From: Symbiodinium natans
Lineage: Eukaryota; Sar; Dinophyceae; Suessiales; Symbiodiniaceae
Direction: 5' to 3'
Length of the DNA: 64,000 nucleotides
Assembly (NCBI GenBank): GCA_905221605.1
Contig: CAJNDS010002320.1
Coordinates: forward strand, 430,205 to 494,204
The notes beneath the pieces were generated by a model. That model was given only the letters and a program-made list of their open reading frames with translations, was not told the DNA's origin and ran no database searches. The position numbers and the translations under genes were made by a program. The first letter of the stretch is position 1. Every line of letters begins with the position of its first letter. This document shows, piece by piece, positions 1 to 10,420 of this stretch.

Positions 1-180
1 GTCTGAGGGTTTTAGGGTTGTGGGGTCTTCGGGTCTCAGGGTTTAAGGGTCTTAGGGGTGTTAGGGTCTTAGGGGTTTTAGGGTTTTAGGGGTTTTAGCG
101 GTTTGGGGCTTGGGCGATCAAGTGGTTGAGGGTTTTCGGGTTTAAGCACAGGACTGCAGGGGTCTGTGTTGTTTTGCTTT

Positions 181-281
181 CTTACTTCTCCAACAGCTGA
201 ACTTTAAACTTTTTGGGTTCCCTTATTTAGTAGGAATAATAAAGTTTAACCTTTTTTCCCCTTGGTTATTGGAGAAGTAAG
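181..281. mobile_element. Family H TIR element, solo copy with target-site duplication
   Basis: It starts CTTACTTCTCCAA and ends TTGGAGAAGTAAG, a TIR of about 13 bp. The flanks repeat TTTGCTTT (173-180 and 283-290), which looks like a target-site duplication. The same element type, much expanded, forms the intron at 50475-51053. Confidence 0.75.
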
Positions 282-339
282 CTTTGCTTTGAAAGGGTGT
301 CAGGCTTAAGGTTTTAAGGGTTTTGAGGGGTTTAGTTTG

Positions 340-412
340 GGCCCCCTTGTGCTAACAGTCCTGAATAGGGATTAAGTACTCCCTATTATCCCTAGTATGA
401 GGGGGAACATCC
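340..412. mobile_element. Family D TIR element
   Basis: Inverted ends are of the type CCCCCTTGTGCTAACAGTCC and the reverse with GGGGGAACATCCC, around a GGGATTAAGTACTCCCTATTATCCC core. Relatives lie near 10028, 10160, 19550, 22435 and 53400. It is a short non-coding element with no open frame. Confidence 0.6.
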
Positions 413-646
413 CAATTCATTTAAGCTTGAGAGGTTTTAGAGCTGCAGGTTTTAGGTTTGCGATCAGAGCCGAGGACGCGGATCACGACGATATAAGGAT
501 AATGTTTTTATTTATTTGTATGTATTTATTTGCTTATATATATATATATGTATATGTATGTACATATATATATATATATATGTGTATGTGTGTGTACTTA
601 TGTTTCTGACACATGATACATATTGCTCACGAAAAAAACCATTACC

Positions 647-736
647 ATGGAGCAAGCCAGGAGAGTCCTGGTGTGCAGCATCTTTGCTGTGACGATGGTT
701 TGGCTGTGCTGCGCGAGCCCCAACTTGCGCGAGCTC
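647..736 (+). CDS. Possible first exon, hydrophobic N-terminus
   Basis: An ATG in a good context (TTACCATGG) opens a frame beginning MEQARRVLVCSIFAVTMV and continuing WLCCASPNLREL. A basic start followed by about 17 hydrophobic residues fits a signal peptide or membrane anchor. It lies upstream of the other + strand exon candidates at 1.6-7.8 kb and may belong with them. The donor is not resolved. The family is not recognised. Confidence 0.4.
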
Positions 737-1344
737 AGGGGTTCATGGCTTTCGGGGGTTTTGGGGAGCTTGGGGAGCTTGAGGGGCTTGAGTGACTTCA
801 TAGGAAGGTTGAGGGTTTAGGGTTTAGGGTTTAGGGTTTAGGGTCTAGGGTTTTGGGTTTAGGGTTTAGTTGTTGCTCACGCTTCTTGGGGCTTTGGGAC
901 CTGAGGCTGAAGCTTGCCAGGCGGTGAGGTATCTCATTTCTGGTTTATTTGTGGCCCATGTGATGATACGACCCGTTTGTCAGGGTTTAGGGTTTAGGGT
1001 TTAGGTTTAGGAGGGTTTAGGGTTTAAGGTCTAAGGTTTAGGGTTTAGGGTTTAGGGTCCCTTCACCCAAAAAGGGACAAGAGCTTAGAGGACGGACCAT
1101 GTGTTGTTGGTGAAGCCGCATTACAATGATTGGTGCTACACATCGCCCTAGTATCACATCTTATGCACCGCGCTCTATCCCACAACTCTGCCGTGCAACA
1201 GGCCGATCGGGGGAAGTGCTGTTCTAGACAGGCGCAATACATTCCTAAACCGAAGCCTCCTGAAGCTATCTCAGGGTTGTTGGACAGGCTCTACAAGGGG
1301 TACATAAAGGGTCCGCTTTTGAGGGCCCATATTCAGGGACCAAG

Positions 1345-1470
1345 GAACTACTTGGAGGTTCATGGTACTTGGTAACCCAATTGGAACTGTACTTATAACC
1401 CAATTATTCGTTTACGTAGGTTAGAACTACACTTGTAATTGGGATATAAGTACCCTGAAACTTGCAAGTA
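1345..1470. mobile_element. Family A TIR element
   Basis: Left end is CTACTTGGAGGTTCATGG. The right end is diverged (CCCTGAAACTTGCAAGTACC). Family A elements are about 130-150 bp with inverted CCTCCAAGTAG ends. Others are at 3259-3396, 23475-23614, 24002-24150, 37168-37300 and 57364-57512, with half copies near 4010 and 43792. Confidence 0.65.
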
Positions 1471-1655
1471 CCCTTAGAAACAAGATCTCCTGAAAACGGC
1501 CCGGCATTGAAGCAGCTCGCACATCAACCTCGATCCGCGGCTTCTCGGCTTAGGGTGTAGGGTTTAGGGTTTAGGGTTTAGGGTTTAGGGTTTAGGGTGT
1601 TTCCGCCCGGGGAAGCATATAGGTTTAGGGTTGAACCCTTCATGTTTCCGCCCAG

Positions 1656-1726
1656 GGAAAGTGGCCAAAATCCGGCGAGTGCTTCGGCCGGAGAAGTTCG
1701 TCCTACCGGCATGGCGCTTTTGGGCC
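1656..1726 (+). CDS. Exon candidate, basic helix, unknown protein
   Basis: After CCCAG the frame reads KVAKIRRVLRPEKFVL then PAWRFWA before a stop. Codon choice is G/C-rich at third positions and unlike the flanking repeats. The acceptor and first exon bases (GTTTCCGCCCRGGGAA) are duplicated 46 bp upstream at about 1600. Function is unknown. Confidence 0.4.
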
Positions 1727-2040
1727 TAGGGTTTAGGGTTTAGGGTTTAGGGTTTAGGGTTTAGGGTTTAGGGTTTAGGGTTTAGGGTTTAGGGTTTAGG
1801 GCGGAGACCGCAAAGGCTGCACGTTTGGGTTTGTAGGTTCTGAGCTCAGGGCCAAAGTTTGGGGTTTCGGGCTCAGAGCCAAAATTTAGAAGGGTTAAGG
1901 GCTTCAGGGCGTTTCAAGTTTGGATGTCCCAGGGTTTAGGGTTTGGGGTTTAGGGTTCAACTCTGGACTCAGATCTCGCTCGTGACCGGGCAGAAAGTTT
2001 AGAACTTCTTCGGGGACTAGGACACCTTCTCCACCACTCA

Positions 2041-2397
2041 TACCCTGAGCCCTAAACCCTGAAACCCTAAAACCCTAAAACCCTAAAACCCTAAAACCCT
2101 AAAACCCTAAAACCCTAAAACCCTAAAACCCTAAAACCCTAAAACCCTAAAACCCTAAAACCCTAAAACCCTAAAACCCTAAAAACCTAAAAACCTAAAA
2201 CCTAAAACCCTAAAACCCTAAAACCCTAAAACCCTAAAACCCTAAAACCCTAAAACCCTAAAACCCTAAAAACCCTAAAACCCTAAAACCCTAAAACCCT
2301 AAAACCCTAAACCCTAAAACCCTAAAACCCTAAAACCCTAAAACCCTAAAACCCTAAAACCCTAAAACCCTAAACCCTAAAACCCTAAACCCAAAAC
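2041..2397. repeat. CCCTAAAA octamer array
   Basis: About 40 copies of an 8-mer, CCCTAAAA (complement TTTTAGGG), unlike the 7-mer CCCTAAA seen elsewhere in the window. The same octamer recurs in the other orientation at 29420-29540. Confidence 0.9.
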
Positions 2398-2888
2398 TCG
2401 AGGGCCTTGCCGATCCCATGAATTTTCTGCCAGACCTCTGGGCACATCTTCTTCCACCGCGTGAAGAGCGTTTCCGAATTGATGGGTCTCGGCCCTAGCA
2501 TCCAGGGACCCCTAAACCCTGAAAATTTAAGCCCTAAACCCTAACCCCTAAACCCTAAACCCTAAACCCCTTGCATAAACTCCCAGGCTAGCCAGGTTGG
2601 GATAATGTTGAGACTTCCCCTCATTGGGTTTAAGAGGATCATGTTTAGGAACTTTCTTCAGACATCTTTCAAAGGCCGTCCTGGACACAAAGCCGCAAAC
2701 CCTAAAGTTAAGCAGTTTGGGGTTTACGGTTTAAGGTTTAGGGTTCAGGGTTTCGGGTTTAGGGTTTAGGGTTTATAAGGCTTACAACCCGTAGTCCGAA
2801 ACCCTGGAGCCCGTAACTTGAGAAACTCTGAACTTCGCTGAGTTGCGCACGCGCAAGGGCGCCTTGGTTGAGTCCTCTGCTTCCCGGG

Positions 2889-3136
2889 GGTTTAGGGTTT
2901 AGGGTTTAGGGTTTAGGGTTTAGGGTTTCAGGGTTTCAGGGTTTCAGGGTTTCAGGGTTTCAGGGTTTCAGGGTTTCAGGGTTTCAGGGATTCAGGGTCA
3001 GGGATTCAGGGTTTCATTCAGGGTTTCAGGGTTTCAGGGTTTCAGGGTTTCAGGGTTTCAGGGTTTCAGGGTTTCAGGGTTTCAGGGTTTCAGGGTTTCA
3101 GGGTTTCAGGGTTTCAGGGTTTCAGGGTTTCAGGAA
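2889..3136. repeat. TTTAGGG array passing into a GGGTTTCA octamer array
   Basis: Six TTTAGGG units switch abruptly to more than 20 units of GGGTTTCA. The conversion looks like local amplification of a single variant unit. Confidence 0.9.
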
Positions 3137-3258
3137 CTTGGGGCGTGTAATATGCTCGGAATATGACCCTTTATCATTCCCTTAGGGGCCCTTACGGATC
3201 TCTAAAAAGGGTTCCCAGACCCCAAGGACTCAACCTCAGGGGTCCAAGGTAAAAACCC

Positions 3259-3396
3259 CTACTTGAAGGTTCATGGTGCTTTTAACCTATTTTAACTGTA
3301 CTTGATACCCCACTTATAAGCCACTTAAGTGCCTTAATATGGTTATGAGTAGAGTTACAAGTACAGTTATAACTGGTACCATGAACCTCCAAGTAG
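3259..3396. mobile_element. Family A TIR element ending at a possible exon
   Basis: Ends are CTACTTGAAGGTTCATGG and CCATGAACCTCCAAGTAG. The sequence right after it starts with G and is open as FCTGNAAAAGERGVSTGF to about 3468, so the terminal AG may serve as an acceptor, as at 23614. Confidence 0.6.
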
Positions 3397-3812
3397 GTTC
3401 TGCACAGGCAACGCGGCTGCGGCTGGTGAAAGGGGAGTGTCCACGGGCTTTGCAAGCGACATCTGAGGAAAAAATAAAGAGACCGCGCTTCTAGGCATAG
3501 GAGGAGGTTGCCCTAAACCCTAAACCCCTAACCCTAACCCTAAACCCTGGTTGAAGCGCAGAGAACCTGTGTTACTTATGATACACGGAGGGTACTGCTG
3601 CAATACAGTGCGAAGGCCCCTGCTCAGCGTGTTTGAAAGGGCAACCCTAAACCCTAAACCCTAAACCCTAAACCCTAAACAGGCTGGGAACCTGAGCCCG
3701 TTTGCGTCCCAATTTGTGCAGAGGCTCCTAGCAAGCTGCAGCTCCCGTAGTCCACCGGCCTGCCCGTAGCCGTCTCTCTCGTTGAGGCCCGCGTCGGTGA
3801 CCTTAGGTCATG

Positions 3813-3995
3813 GGTTCCCCTACTACCCCCTCTATACTTCCCCCCCTGTTTCCCCCTACAATTGAGGTAAATCTTTTGAGCCTAACTAAGGTTATGCAAG
3901 GGGAACCTACAAAGGGGGGGGGGTGGAACCCTAAACCCTAAGCCCTAAACCCTAAACCCTAAGAGTAGTAAAAAAAGGGGGGTAGTAGGGGAACC
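3813..3995. mobile_element. Family J TIR element with telomere-like insert
   Basis: Left end GGTTCCCCTACTACCCCCTC, right end with GGGGGGTAGTAGGGGAACC. The interior carries a G run and CCCTAAA units. Relatives are at about 6186-6290 and 31808-31910. Confidence 0.65.
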
Positions 3996-4712
3996 CCTGA
4001 GCTCAGGGTGTACTTGGAGGTTCATGGTACTTATTACCCAATTATAGCTGTACTTATAGGGTTTAGGGTTTAGGGCTTAGGGTTTAGGGTTTAGGGCCAG
4101 CGTCCTTGTATGGCTCTTTTGGTATTGTGCGACGCTTGGTGTGAAGATGCTCACCGTACAAGCTGGAACCTGCAGTACCCCTAAGCCCCAAATCCTACCC
4201 AGACCCCTGGGAGGATCCAAGCAGTAGAACCCCCAAGTAGTACCCCTAAGCCCTACACCCTAAACCCTAAACCGTATACTACTACTGAGTCATTCTTAGG
4301 AATCCTCCCAGGGGTCTGGGCAGAAACCTATTCCCTAAAACCCCCACACCTTACAACGCCCCTGGAAACCGGCTGTGAATGCTAGGTGAACTCAACAAAC
4401 GGGGCTCTTATAGTTAACTTAATTGCGGCGATCTTCCGACTATCCCGACAGCCCGAACCACCTGAACTCTTGACGCAGGATCCCCAAATGTTCCTCCTAA
4501 ACCCTATAGTTTAGGGTTTAGGAATTAGGGTTTAGGGTCTCAACGCCACAGCCATGAGTCCCCCCCAACAGGTTTGTGTGTGTAGACTTTGGGGTGTTCG
4601 GATCATGCAAGAGTCCAGAATCCGCAAAACCCAGAAAGACAAGAAGGCCAGGAACGCCTGAAAGCAAAGAGCACACACACAACAAAAAAAAAAACAAACG
4701 CTGACTGCACAG

Positions 4713-4773
4713 GCTTCGCAGATGGCTGAGACTTCCGCGATCCAGCTTGCGGAGGAGATATCATCAACCCTTG
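4713..4773 (+). CDS. Exon candidate, Ala/Glu-rich helix, unknown protein
   Basis: Acceptor TGCACAG is followed by GCT. The frame reads ASQMAETSAIQLAEEISSTL and ends at a GT donor (GTTAGA) in phase 1. It has the features shared by the confident exons in this window: G after AG, balanced codons and no repeat content. Confidence 0.5.
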
Positions 4774-5174
4774 GTTAGAGGCCTTCGGGGATATGGGGTG
4801 GTTTAGGGTTTGGGGTTTAAGGTTTAGGGGTTGGGGTTACGGTTGCCGGGTTTAGGGGTGTAGGGGATTAGGGTGTAGGGGTTTAGGGATGTAGGACCTT
4901 CGGATGGTGTGGAGCTTTTAGGCGTTTAGAACAGGTTAGGGGTGTAGGGTTTAGGGGTTTTAGGGTTTAGGGGTTTAGGACTCTTGGGGTTTAGGGTTTA
5001 GGGTTTCGGGTTACGGTTGCAGGGTCCAGGGATGATTTTTTGCCGGCTGGGGGTGTAGAGTTTAGGGCCCCCTGCAAACGAGCCTGGTCGTAAAGGGCTT
5101 CGGGTCTGGGGTTTCCGGGGGCCCTATACGCCCTGAAACCTATTATTTTCGAGGCCAGGGTTTAGTGAGTTCAG

Positions 5175-5235
5175 GGCGTTTCGTGCGGAGACCCCCAGCC
5201 TCTGCCCTCATGCCGTTGAAGTTGTCGTGTGGCAG
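5175..5235 (+). CDS. Exon candidate, unknown protein
   Basis: It runs from TTCAG to a GTCAAG donor. The frame, after one leading base, reads AFRAETPSLCPHAVEVVVWQ. The other two frames are also open over this short length, so frame choice is tentative. Confidence 0.4.
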
Positions 5236-5420
5236 GTCAAGGGTTCAGGGTTTAGGGTGGGTAGGGTTTGGGGAGGGTTGGGGCTTGCCAAGCAAACCTA
5301 AGCCTAAACGCCCGAAACCCGAAACACTAAACCCTAGACCCATAAGCCCTAAGCCCTAAGCCCTAAACCCTAAACCCTAAACCCTAAACCCCTAAAACCA
5401 AATAGGCCAGAAAGCTTCAG

Positions 5421-5486
5421 GAGACTCGCGCCAAGGCGGTGAGCAGCCCTGAAGGCAAGAGCGAGGCGCAGAAAACGCATCTGTGT
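5421..5486 (+). CDS. Exon candidate, Lys/Ser-rich, unknown protein
   Basis: CTTCAG acceptor, 22 codons reading ETRAKAVSSPEGKSEAQ then KTHLC, then a strong GTAAGA donor in phase 0. Confidence 0.5.
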
Positions 5487-5598
5487 GTAAGAAGGCCTGG
5501 GCGTTAGGGTTTAGGGTTTAGGATTTAGGATTTGGGGTTTAGGGTTCAGGGTTAGGCTTTATAAGGGTTTAGGGTTTAATTCAGAATAGGGGTTTCAG

Positions 5599-5663
5599 AT
5601 TCATCCCAAAGCGCCTGGAAAGAAGGCGGACCCAAAGGAAGCTAGTTCGGGCACCGGCGCGCT
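5599..5663 (+). CDS. Exon candidate, Lys-rich, unknown protein
   Basis: TTTCAG acceptor, frame IHPKAPGKKADPKEASSG then TGAL, GTAAGC donor in phase 2. A run of about 26 C follows within the next intron (5680-5706). Confidence 0.5.
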
Positions 5664-5960
5664 GTAAGCCCTGCACGCCCCCCCCCCCCCCCCCCCCCCC
5701 CCCCCGCCGCCCCCAACAGCCCTGATGGCCCCAGTAGCCCGACTGGCCCCAAGCTGTCACCATGGGCTTGCGAAGTCAAGCAAGGTTTATGTATGGTTTA
5801 GGGCTTCGGAGGGTTTAGGAGGTCTTAGGGTTTTTGGCTTAGGGCTTAGGAGAATTCAGGTTTTAGGGAAGTAGGAACTAATTAGTCTGGGAGGGTTCCA
5901 AACCCTAAACCCAAAACCCTTTTGGGGCTTAGGGTTTTAGGGTTCAGTCTCCATCTGCAG

Positions 5961-6021
5961 GTGTCGACGTACGTTGTGAGCAGCGAGGCGTCCTCCTCAG
6001 AGGACTTTCAGAAGCAGACAG
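5961..6021 (+). CDS. Exon candidate, Ser-rich, unknown protein
   Basis: CTGCAG acceptor, frame VSTYVVSSEASSSEDFQKQT, possible GC donor (GCACC) in phase 1. The next strong + strand candidate is near 7.27 kb. Confidence 0.45.
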
Positions 6022-7269
6022 GCACCAACCCCAGGGTTAGGTGTAGGGTTTAGGGTTTGAGGTTTAGGGTTTACGGTTTACGGTTTACGGTTTACGGTTT
6101 AGGGTTTAAATGGGGTTTAGGGTTTAGTTAGGGTTTAGGGTTTAGGGTTTAGGGTGCAAGGTTTCGGGTTTAGGGTTTGGGGTTCCCCCCCATAGTTGAG
6201 GTTATTTAGGGATAACTAAGCCTGGATAAGGTTATTTTAGGGGGGAACCTAGGGAGGCGCAGTAGTCGAGGGGAATAGTAGGGAACCCCATGGCTCTTTT
6301 GGTCTCTCTGCTATCATGGCCATACTCCTTTTCGGTGAATTCGGGTACCAGAAAGGGTCTGCCAGCTGCTTTCCTTCCCCAACAGGAGTGAACAGGTGCT
6401 CAGGACTCTTCTTCGGCAACGCAAAACCCTAAACCCTGCACGCCCTAGACCCCGACCCCGGGTTCCTAAGCCAAACCCTAAACCCTAAACCCTAAGCCCT
6501 AAACCCTGGCTTTCAAGTCCCGGATGTTGCGTTCGGGGTTTATGAATTAGAGTACACGGCGTAAAGTCGCAAGCCCTGAGTGCTGAAGACACGGAGTCTC
6601 TACCTGGTGCAGTAGAGCCCTTATTCCCCTTAGAGCTGATCTCTTACGGCCTGGGCAACAAAAAGCCGAAACTATTCAAATCTGAAGCTGAACTCCAAAG
6701 CCTATACCTCGAAGACCCTAAAGCCCTAAGCCCTAAGCCCTAAACCCTAAACCCTAAACCCTAAACACTAGCCCCACTCAAAACCCACCTGTCAGGCGGC
6801 CGACGCCTCTCCTCCATCTTCAGCTCGCGGCTTACAACCGACTGCCATTTTGTCATGGTTGCAGGATTTAGGGTTTAGGGTTTAGGGTTTAGGGTTTAGG
6901 GCACGGTTGCAGGGTTTGGGGCCTGGGGCTTGGGCTTAGGGTTTGGGGTTCAGGGTCTAGGGTTTGGGATTCGGAGTTTAGGGTTTGGGAATCGGAGTCT
7001 TGGGGCTTGGGGGTTACTTGTTGGTTCTTTGTTGGGGGCTTTGGGAACTTTGGACGATAGATGTTCTGTTAAGGTAACCCTCGGCCCCTTGGTCCTTCGA
7101 ATCCCCGGTCCGAAGCCCTGAGACCCGAAGCGTCCAAAGCTCCCAGTTCCAGAGGTGGTATCCCAGCAGGCAAGCACCTCCTCTGGATCATGCCACTGGC
7201 ATGTCCATGGACTCATCGGCACGCAGAGCATCCGGTCAGAGCTACAGACTTGCGCGTTTCCGCAGATGC

Positions 7270-7387
7270 CAGCACCACCAGATCGTCGAGTACCAGATGA
7301 TGGTGGAGAACATCTGCGCGCGATCGCTCCAGGTCGCCTCCGCAATCCAGGAGTGCACGGGGCACAATTGCAGCAGTTACGACAAAT
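7270..7387 (+). CDS. Exon candidate, Gln/Glu-rich helix with Cys, unknown protein
   Basis: The frame reads HHQIVEYQMMVENICARS then LQVASAIQECTGHNCSSY. Helical periodicity and non-repetitive codons support coding. An overlapping frame of the same strand is also open but less protein-like. The exon stops where a long CCCTAAA array begins. Confidence 0.45.
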
Positions 7388-7392
7388 CTATG

Positions 7393-7712
7393 AAACCCTA
7401 AACCCTAAACCCTAAACCCTAAACCCTAAACCCTAAACCCTAAACCCTAAACCCTAAACCCTAAACCCTAAACCCTAAACCCTAAACCCTAAACCCTAAA
7501 CCCTAAACCCTAAACCCTAAACCCTAAACCCTAAAACCTAAACACTAAACCCTAAACCCTAAACCCTAAACCCTAAACCCTAAACCCTAAACCCTAAACC
7601 CTAAACCCTAAACCCTAAACCCTAAACCCTAAACCCTAAACCCTAAACCCTAAACCCTAAACCCTAAACCCTAAACCCTAACCCTAAACCCTAAACCCTA
7701 AACCCTAAACCC
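7393..7712. repeat. Long CCCTAAA array
   Basis: About 44 units of the 7-mer, nearly perfect, with one AACCTAAACAC break near 7535. This is one of the largest telomere-like blocks and lies between two exon candidates, so it is probably intronic. Confidence 0.95.
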
Positions 7713-7726
7713 CGTAACCTCGGGAG

Positions 7727-7807
7727 GCCATGGAGCCATCTTGCCAACGGCCGTGTGCCTCAGCGCCTCGGCTCTTTGTGCAGACCTGGATGTGAACTTC
7801 CGACGAG
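7727..7807 (+). CDS. Exon candidate with hydrophobic stretch
   Basis: After GGGAG the frame reads GAILPTAVCLSASALCADLD then VNFRR. It lies just upstream of the transporter's first recognisable exon (about 8.52 kb) and could be its N-terminal part or the end of a preceding gene. Confidence 0.4.
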
Positions 7808-8517
7808 CTGTTTTGGGGTTTAGGGTTTAGGGCTTGGGGTTTAGGGTTTAGGGTTTGGGGTTTAGGGTTTAGGGTTTGGGGTTTGGGGTTTAGGGTTTCG
7901 GGTTTGGGGTTTAGGGTTTAAGGTTTAGGGCTATATTTGGTGGTTCGAAATCTGCTCTTTCCTATTTGTGTGTAGGGATGATCAGTCCGACATGGCAAGT
8001 TCTGCAGTTTCCACGTGGACGATCAGGCCGCAAAAGCAACATTAACCGAGGCCCGTGTACGCCACTATCGGGTTCATGCGCTTTTGTTGGTCCAAGGCTC
8101 CCTTATCAAGTGACCAACCAACAGAAAAGTTTGCCTCATTATAATATGGGTACTGTGCTAATTACCAAGGGTTGTTCCCAAAACAATCGCAAAGCTCTTA
8201 CAAAAACACTTGGCGTCTGGCAAGAGATCGTGGTCGGTCTCCCATAATCCAAATTGCGAACTATGGCCTTTTCTATGGGGTTACCCTTTTTGGGGTTGCC
8301 ATAATACGGATTGCACCATTTTCGGGGGGGGGGGGGGGGGGGGGGGGGGGAGGGGGGGGAATGCCCATCCGGAATTCTTAAAGCCTCAGGCTTCGGGCGT
8401 CTGAGAGTCATCGTCTAGGGTGTGCATGAGCTACCTTCACTATGGAGCTTCGCACTGTATTGCTTGGGGCTTTAGGGTTTGGCTATGGTTGGCTTCGGCG
8501 CGCAGGGTTTAGGATGT

Positions 8518-8556
8518 AGTTTTTGCCGATCTTAGGCAAAGCTGCCATCGGTGCAG
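8518..8556 (+). CDS. AAAP transporter, exon with start of TM1
   Basis: The frame reads FLPILGKAAIGAG. The IGAG motif is the conserved start of TM1 in the AAAP (Aa_trans, SLC36/SLC38-like) family of proton- or sodium-coupled amino acid transporters. The donor is GC (GCAAGG) at 8557 in phase 1. Joining to 9305 gives AIGAGVLTM with no frame break. The 5' edge is uncertain: either GATGTAG at 8517 or CTTAG at 8535. Upstream N-terminal exons are not identified. Confidence 0.7.
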
Positions 8557-9045
8557 GCAAGGACCTGCCAAGTTGTTGTGCTCACTTCGCCTTCTGCAAG
8601 TTTCCCCAAGAAGCAGTAGTGAATGCGTGCTGCCCTTGGTTATCCAGTAAGTGTCAGGCAGCAAGGCTCCTGCTAGAAGTGTCAAAAGTACTTTACGTTT
8701 AGCTATCCATGATCCTTCAGGTAGCGAGAGGCACGACTGTATAGGGGTCGGAATAATTACGAACAGTATCCCCTTCTGGTCCCTATCTTTATACTAGTTA
8801 GAGTAGCTCCGAAAACCCCAGCCTATATTGTGCGAGAAACCTCCTCCTCTCCTGGCTAGTCGCTTTTAGGAATGCATAGGGGGAGAAGGGATGCCATAGG
8901 CAGCTTGGGTTTCGGGCTTAGGGTTGAGGGTTCAGGGTTTAGGGTTTAGCGTCCGCAAGAAGGGGACCATGTAGGATGCCGAATCGCCTGATTGAGGTTC
9001 CACGCAGGAGATGCCTCATTCTCTGATCCCCCTAAACCCCCTAAC

Positions 9046-9300
9046 CCTAAACCCCAAACCCTAAACCCCAAACCCCAAACCCCAAACCCTAAACCCTAAA
9101 CCCTAAACCCTAAACCCTAAACCCTAAACCCTAAACCCTAAACCCTAAACCCTAAACCCTAAACCCTAAACCCTAAACCCTAAACCCTAAACCCTAAACC
9201 CTAAACCCTAAACCCTAAACCCTAAACCCTAAACCCTAAACCCTAAACCCTAAACCCTAAACCCTAAACCCTAAACCCTAAACCCTAAACCCTAAACCCT
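9046..9300. repeat. CCCTAAA array at the end of a transporter intron
   Basis: About 33 units run directly into the acceptor (CCCTACAG) of the exon at 9305. The telomere-like repeat therefore occupies the pyrimidine-tract position of this intron. Confidence 0.9.
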
Positions 9301-9304
9301 ACAG

Positions 9305-9402
9305 GAGTGTTGACCATGGCTGGCCACGCTGCAGAAGTGGGCATGGTGTTCCAAGCCTGCGCGCTGGTCGGAGGAGCCATCCATCAAGCCCAAATCCTTG
9401 CG
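9305..9402 (+). CDS. AAAP transporter, TM1-TM2 exon
   Basis: The frame reads GVLTMAGHAAEVGMVF then QACALVGGAIHQAQILA. It follows the family pattern of Gly-x-Leu, small residues, a mid Gly, then a second hydrophobic run. Acceptor ACAG is followed by GA. The 3' edge has candidate GG/GC sites around 9403, and a GGCC repeat is shared with the start of the next exon (12128). Confidence 0.8.
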
Positions 9403-9469
9403 GGCCTTAGGGTTTAGGGTTTAGGGTTTGGGGTTTAGGGTTTAGGGGTTCGAGGCTTTAGCCCTTCAT

Positions 9470-9565
9470 ATGGGGGGTTTCCGAAATTAGGGGTAGCTTG
9501 TTGTGGTCCCTGTTATAAGAGGATCCTGCTATTTGGGGGTCTACTTTAGGGTTCCTCATTTTCGT
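9470..9565. mobile_element. Family L TIR element
   Basis: Ends GGGGGTTTCCGAAATTAGGG and CCTCATTTTCGTAAACCGC with GGATCCT...ATTTGGGGGTC inside. Related copies are at about 27358-27452, 46656-46756 and 59976-60088. All lie outside coding exons. Confidence 0.6.
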
Positions 9566-10027
9566 AAACCGCATATGGCCATCCTTGCTTGAGCTTTCTT
9601 GAAGGACCGGACTTTCTCGACAGGTTTTTTCAAAGTCATGGTTCGGTACCCACACAATGGAACTGCAGTTAAGGGATCGATGAAGACAACCAGGTAGCCT
9701 TTATTCTGATGCCCTAAATATCAGCAATAGACCCTCACCCTCAAATCCGAAAATCTCATACCCTTACCGATTATTTTGCATCCAGCCTGACCGGACAGAA
9801 TGCCCTCCCCCTACAGTTCGAACTTCACGCAGTATTGTTCACATTGTGTTCACTACCATTTGTTTAAGAACCCCCCCCCAAAACAAAATAGATAAACATA
9901 ATAATAATAAAATAAAATCAAGAATCCACACGCGTTCTTCAAATGGTCTTCCTTTTCATGGGCAACATAATAGGAGTTATTATTCTGCATTGTTTGGATG
10001 GCCCTGAAGCAAATAGCAGCTAACTTG

Positions 10028-10262
10028 GATGTACCCCCTTTATACTAACAGTCCTTAATAGGGACTCGAATAGGGGGTACTATAATCCCTATGAAGGGCT
10101 GTTAGTATAAGGGGGGAACATCCCAACCCCGAAAACCGTAAACCCTGACCCTAAACCCTAAACCTTGGAATGTTCCGCCTTTGTACTAACAGTCCTTATA
10201 GGGATTACTATCCGGGGTACCAGAATTCATAGTAAGGACTGTTAGTATAAGGGAACATCCCC
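10028..10262. mobile_element. Two adjacent family D TIR elements
   Basis: Two copies of the element with inverted ACTAACAGTCCTTA ends lie at about 10028-10130 and 10160-10262, separated by CCCTAAA units. They differ at many core positions, so they are not a recent duplication. Confidence 0.7.
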
Positions 10263-10346
10263 ATATACGAACCATAAATCCTAAACCCCAAACCCCAAAC
10301 CCCAAACCCCAAACCCCAAACCCCAAACCCCAAACCTATATATCTA

Positions 10347-10379
<33 letters not shown>

Positions 10380-10420
10380 ATGTATATATTTATTCGTATT
10401 TATAGTTAATTAAACCTTCG

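Larger units (their letters stand above)
1..640. other. Telomere-like repeats and two TIR elements, no clear gene
   Basis: The first part is degenerate TTTAGGG/TTTTAGGG sequence. A family H TIR element lies at 181-281 and a family D element at about 340-412. A TA-rich tract with ATATATGT repeats lies at 535-600. The open frame at 397-609 runs through that tract and is not credible as a gene. Confidence 0.7.

Noticed and set aside
2400-2510. Exon on either strand (plus GLADPMNFLPDLWAHLLPP; minus NSETLFTRWKKMCPEVWQ)
   Set aside because: Both frames look equally protein-like over this short length, so strand and frame cannot be decided.
3745-3795. CCCGTAGCCGTCTCTCTCGT as a spliced-leader relic
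   Set aside because: Only the first eight bases match the dinoflagellate leader; the conserved TTTTGGCTCAAG end is missing and no start codon follows.
7393-7712. A true telomere
   Set aside because: The array is internal, coding sequence lies on both sides, and arrays of both orientations are scattered over 60 kb.
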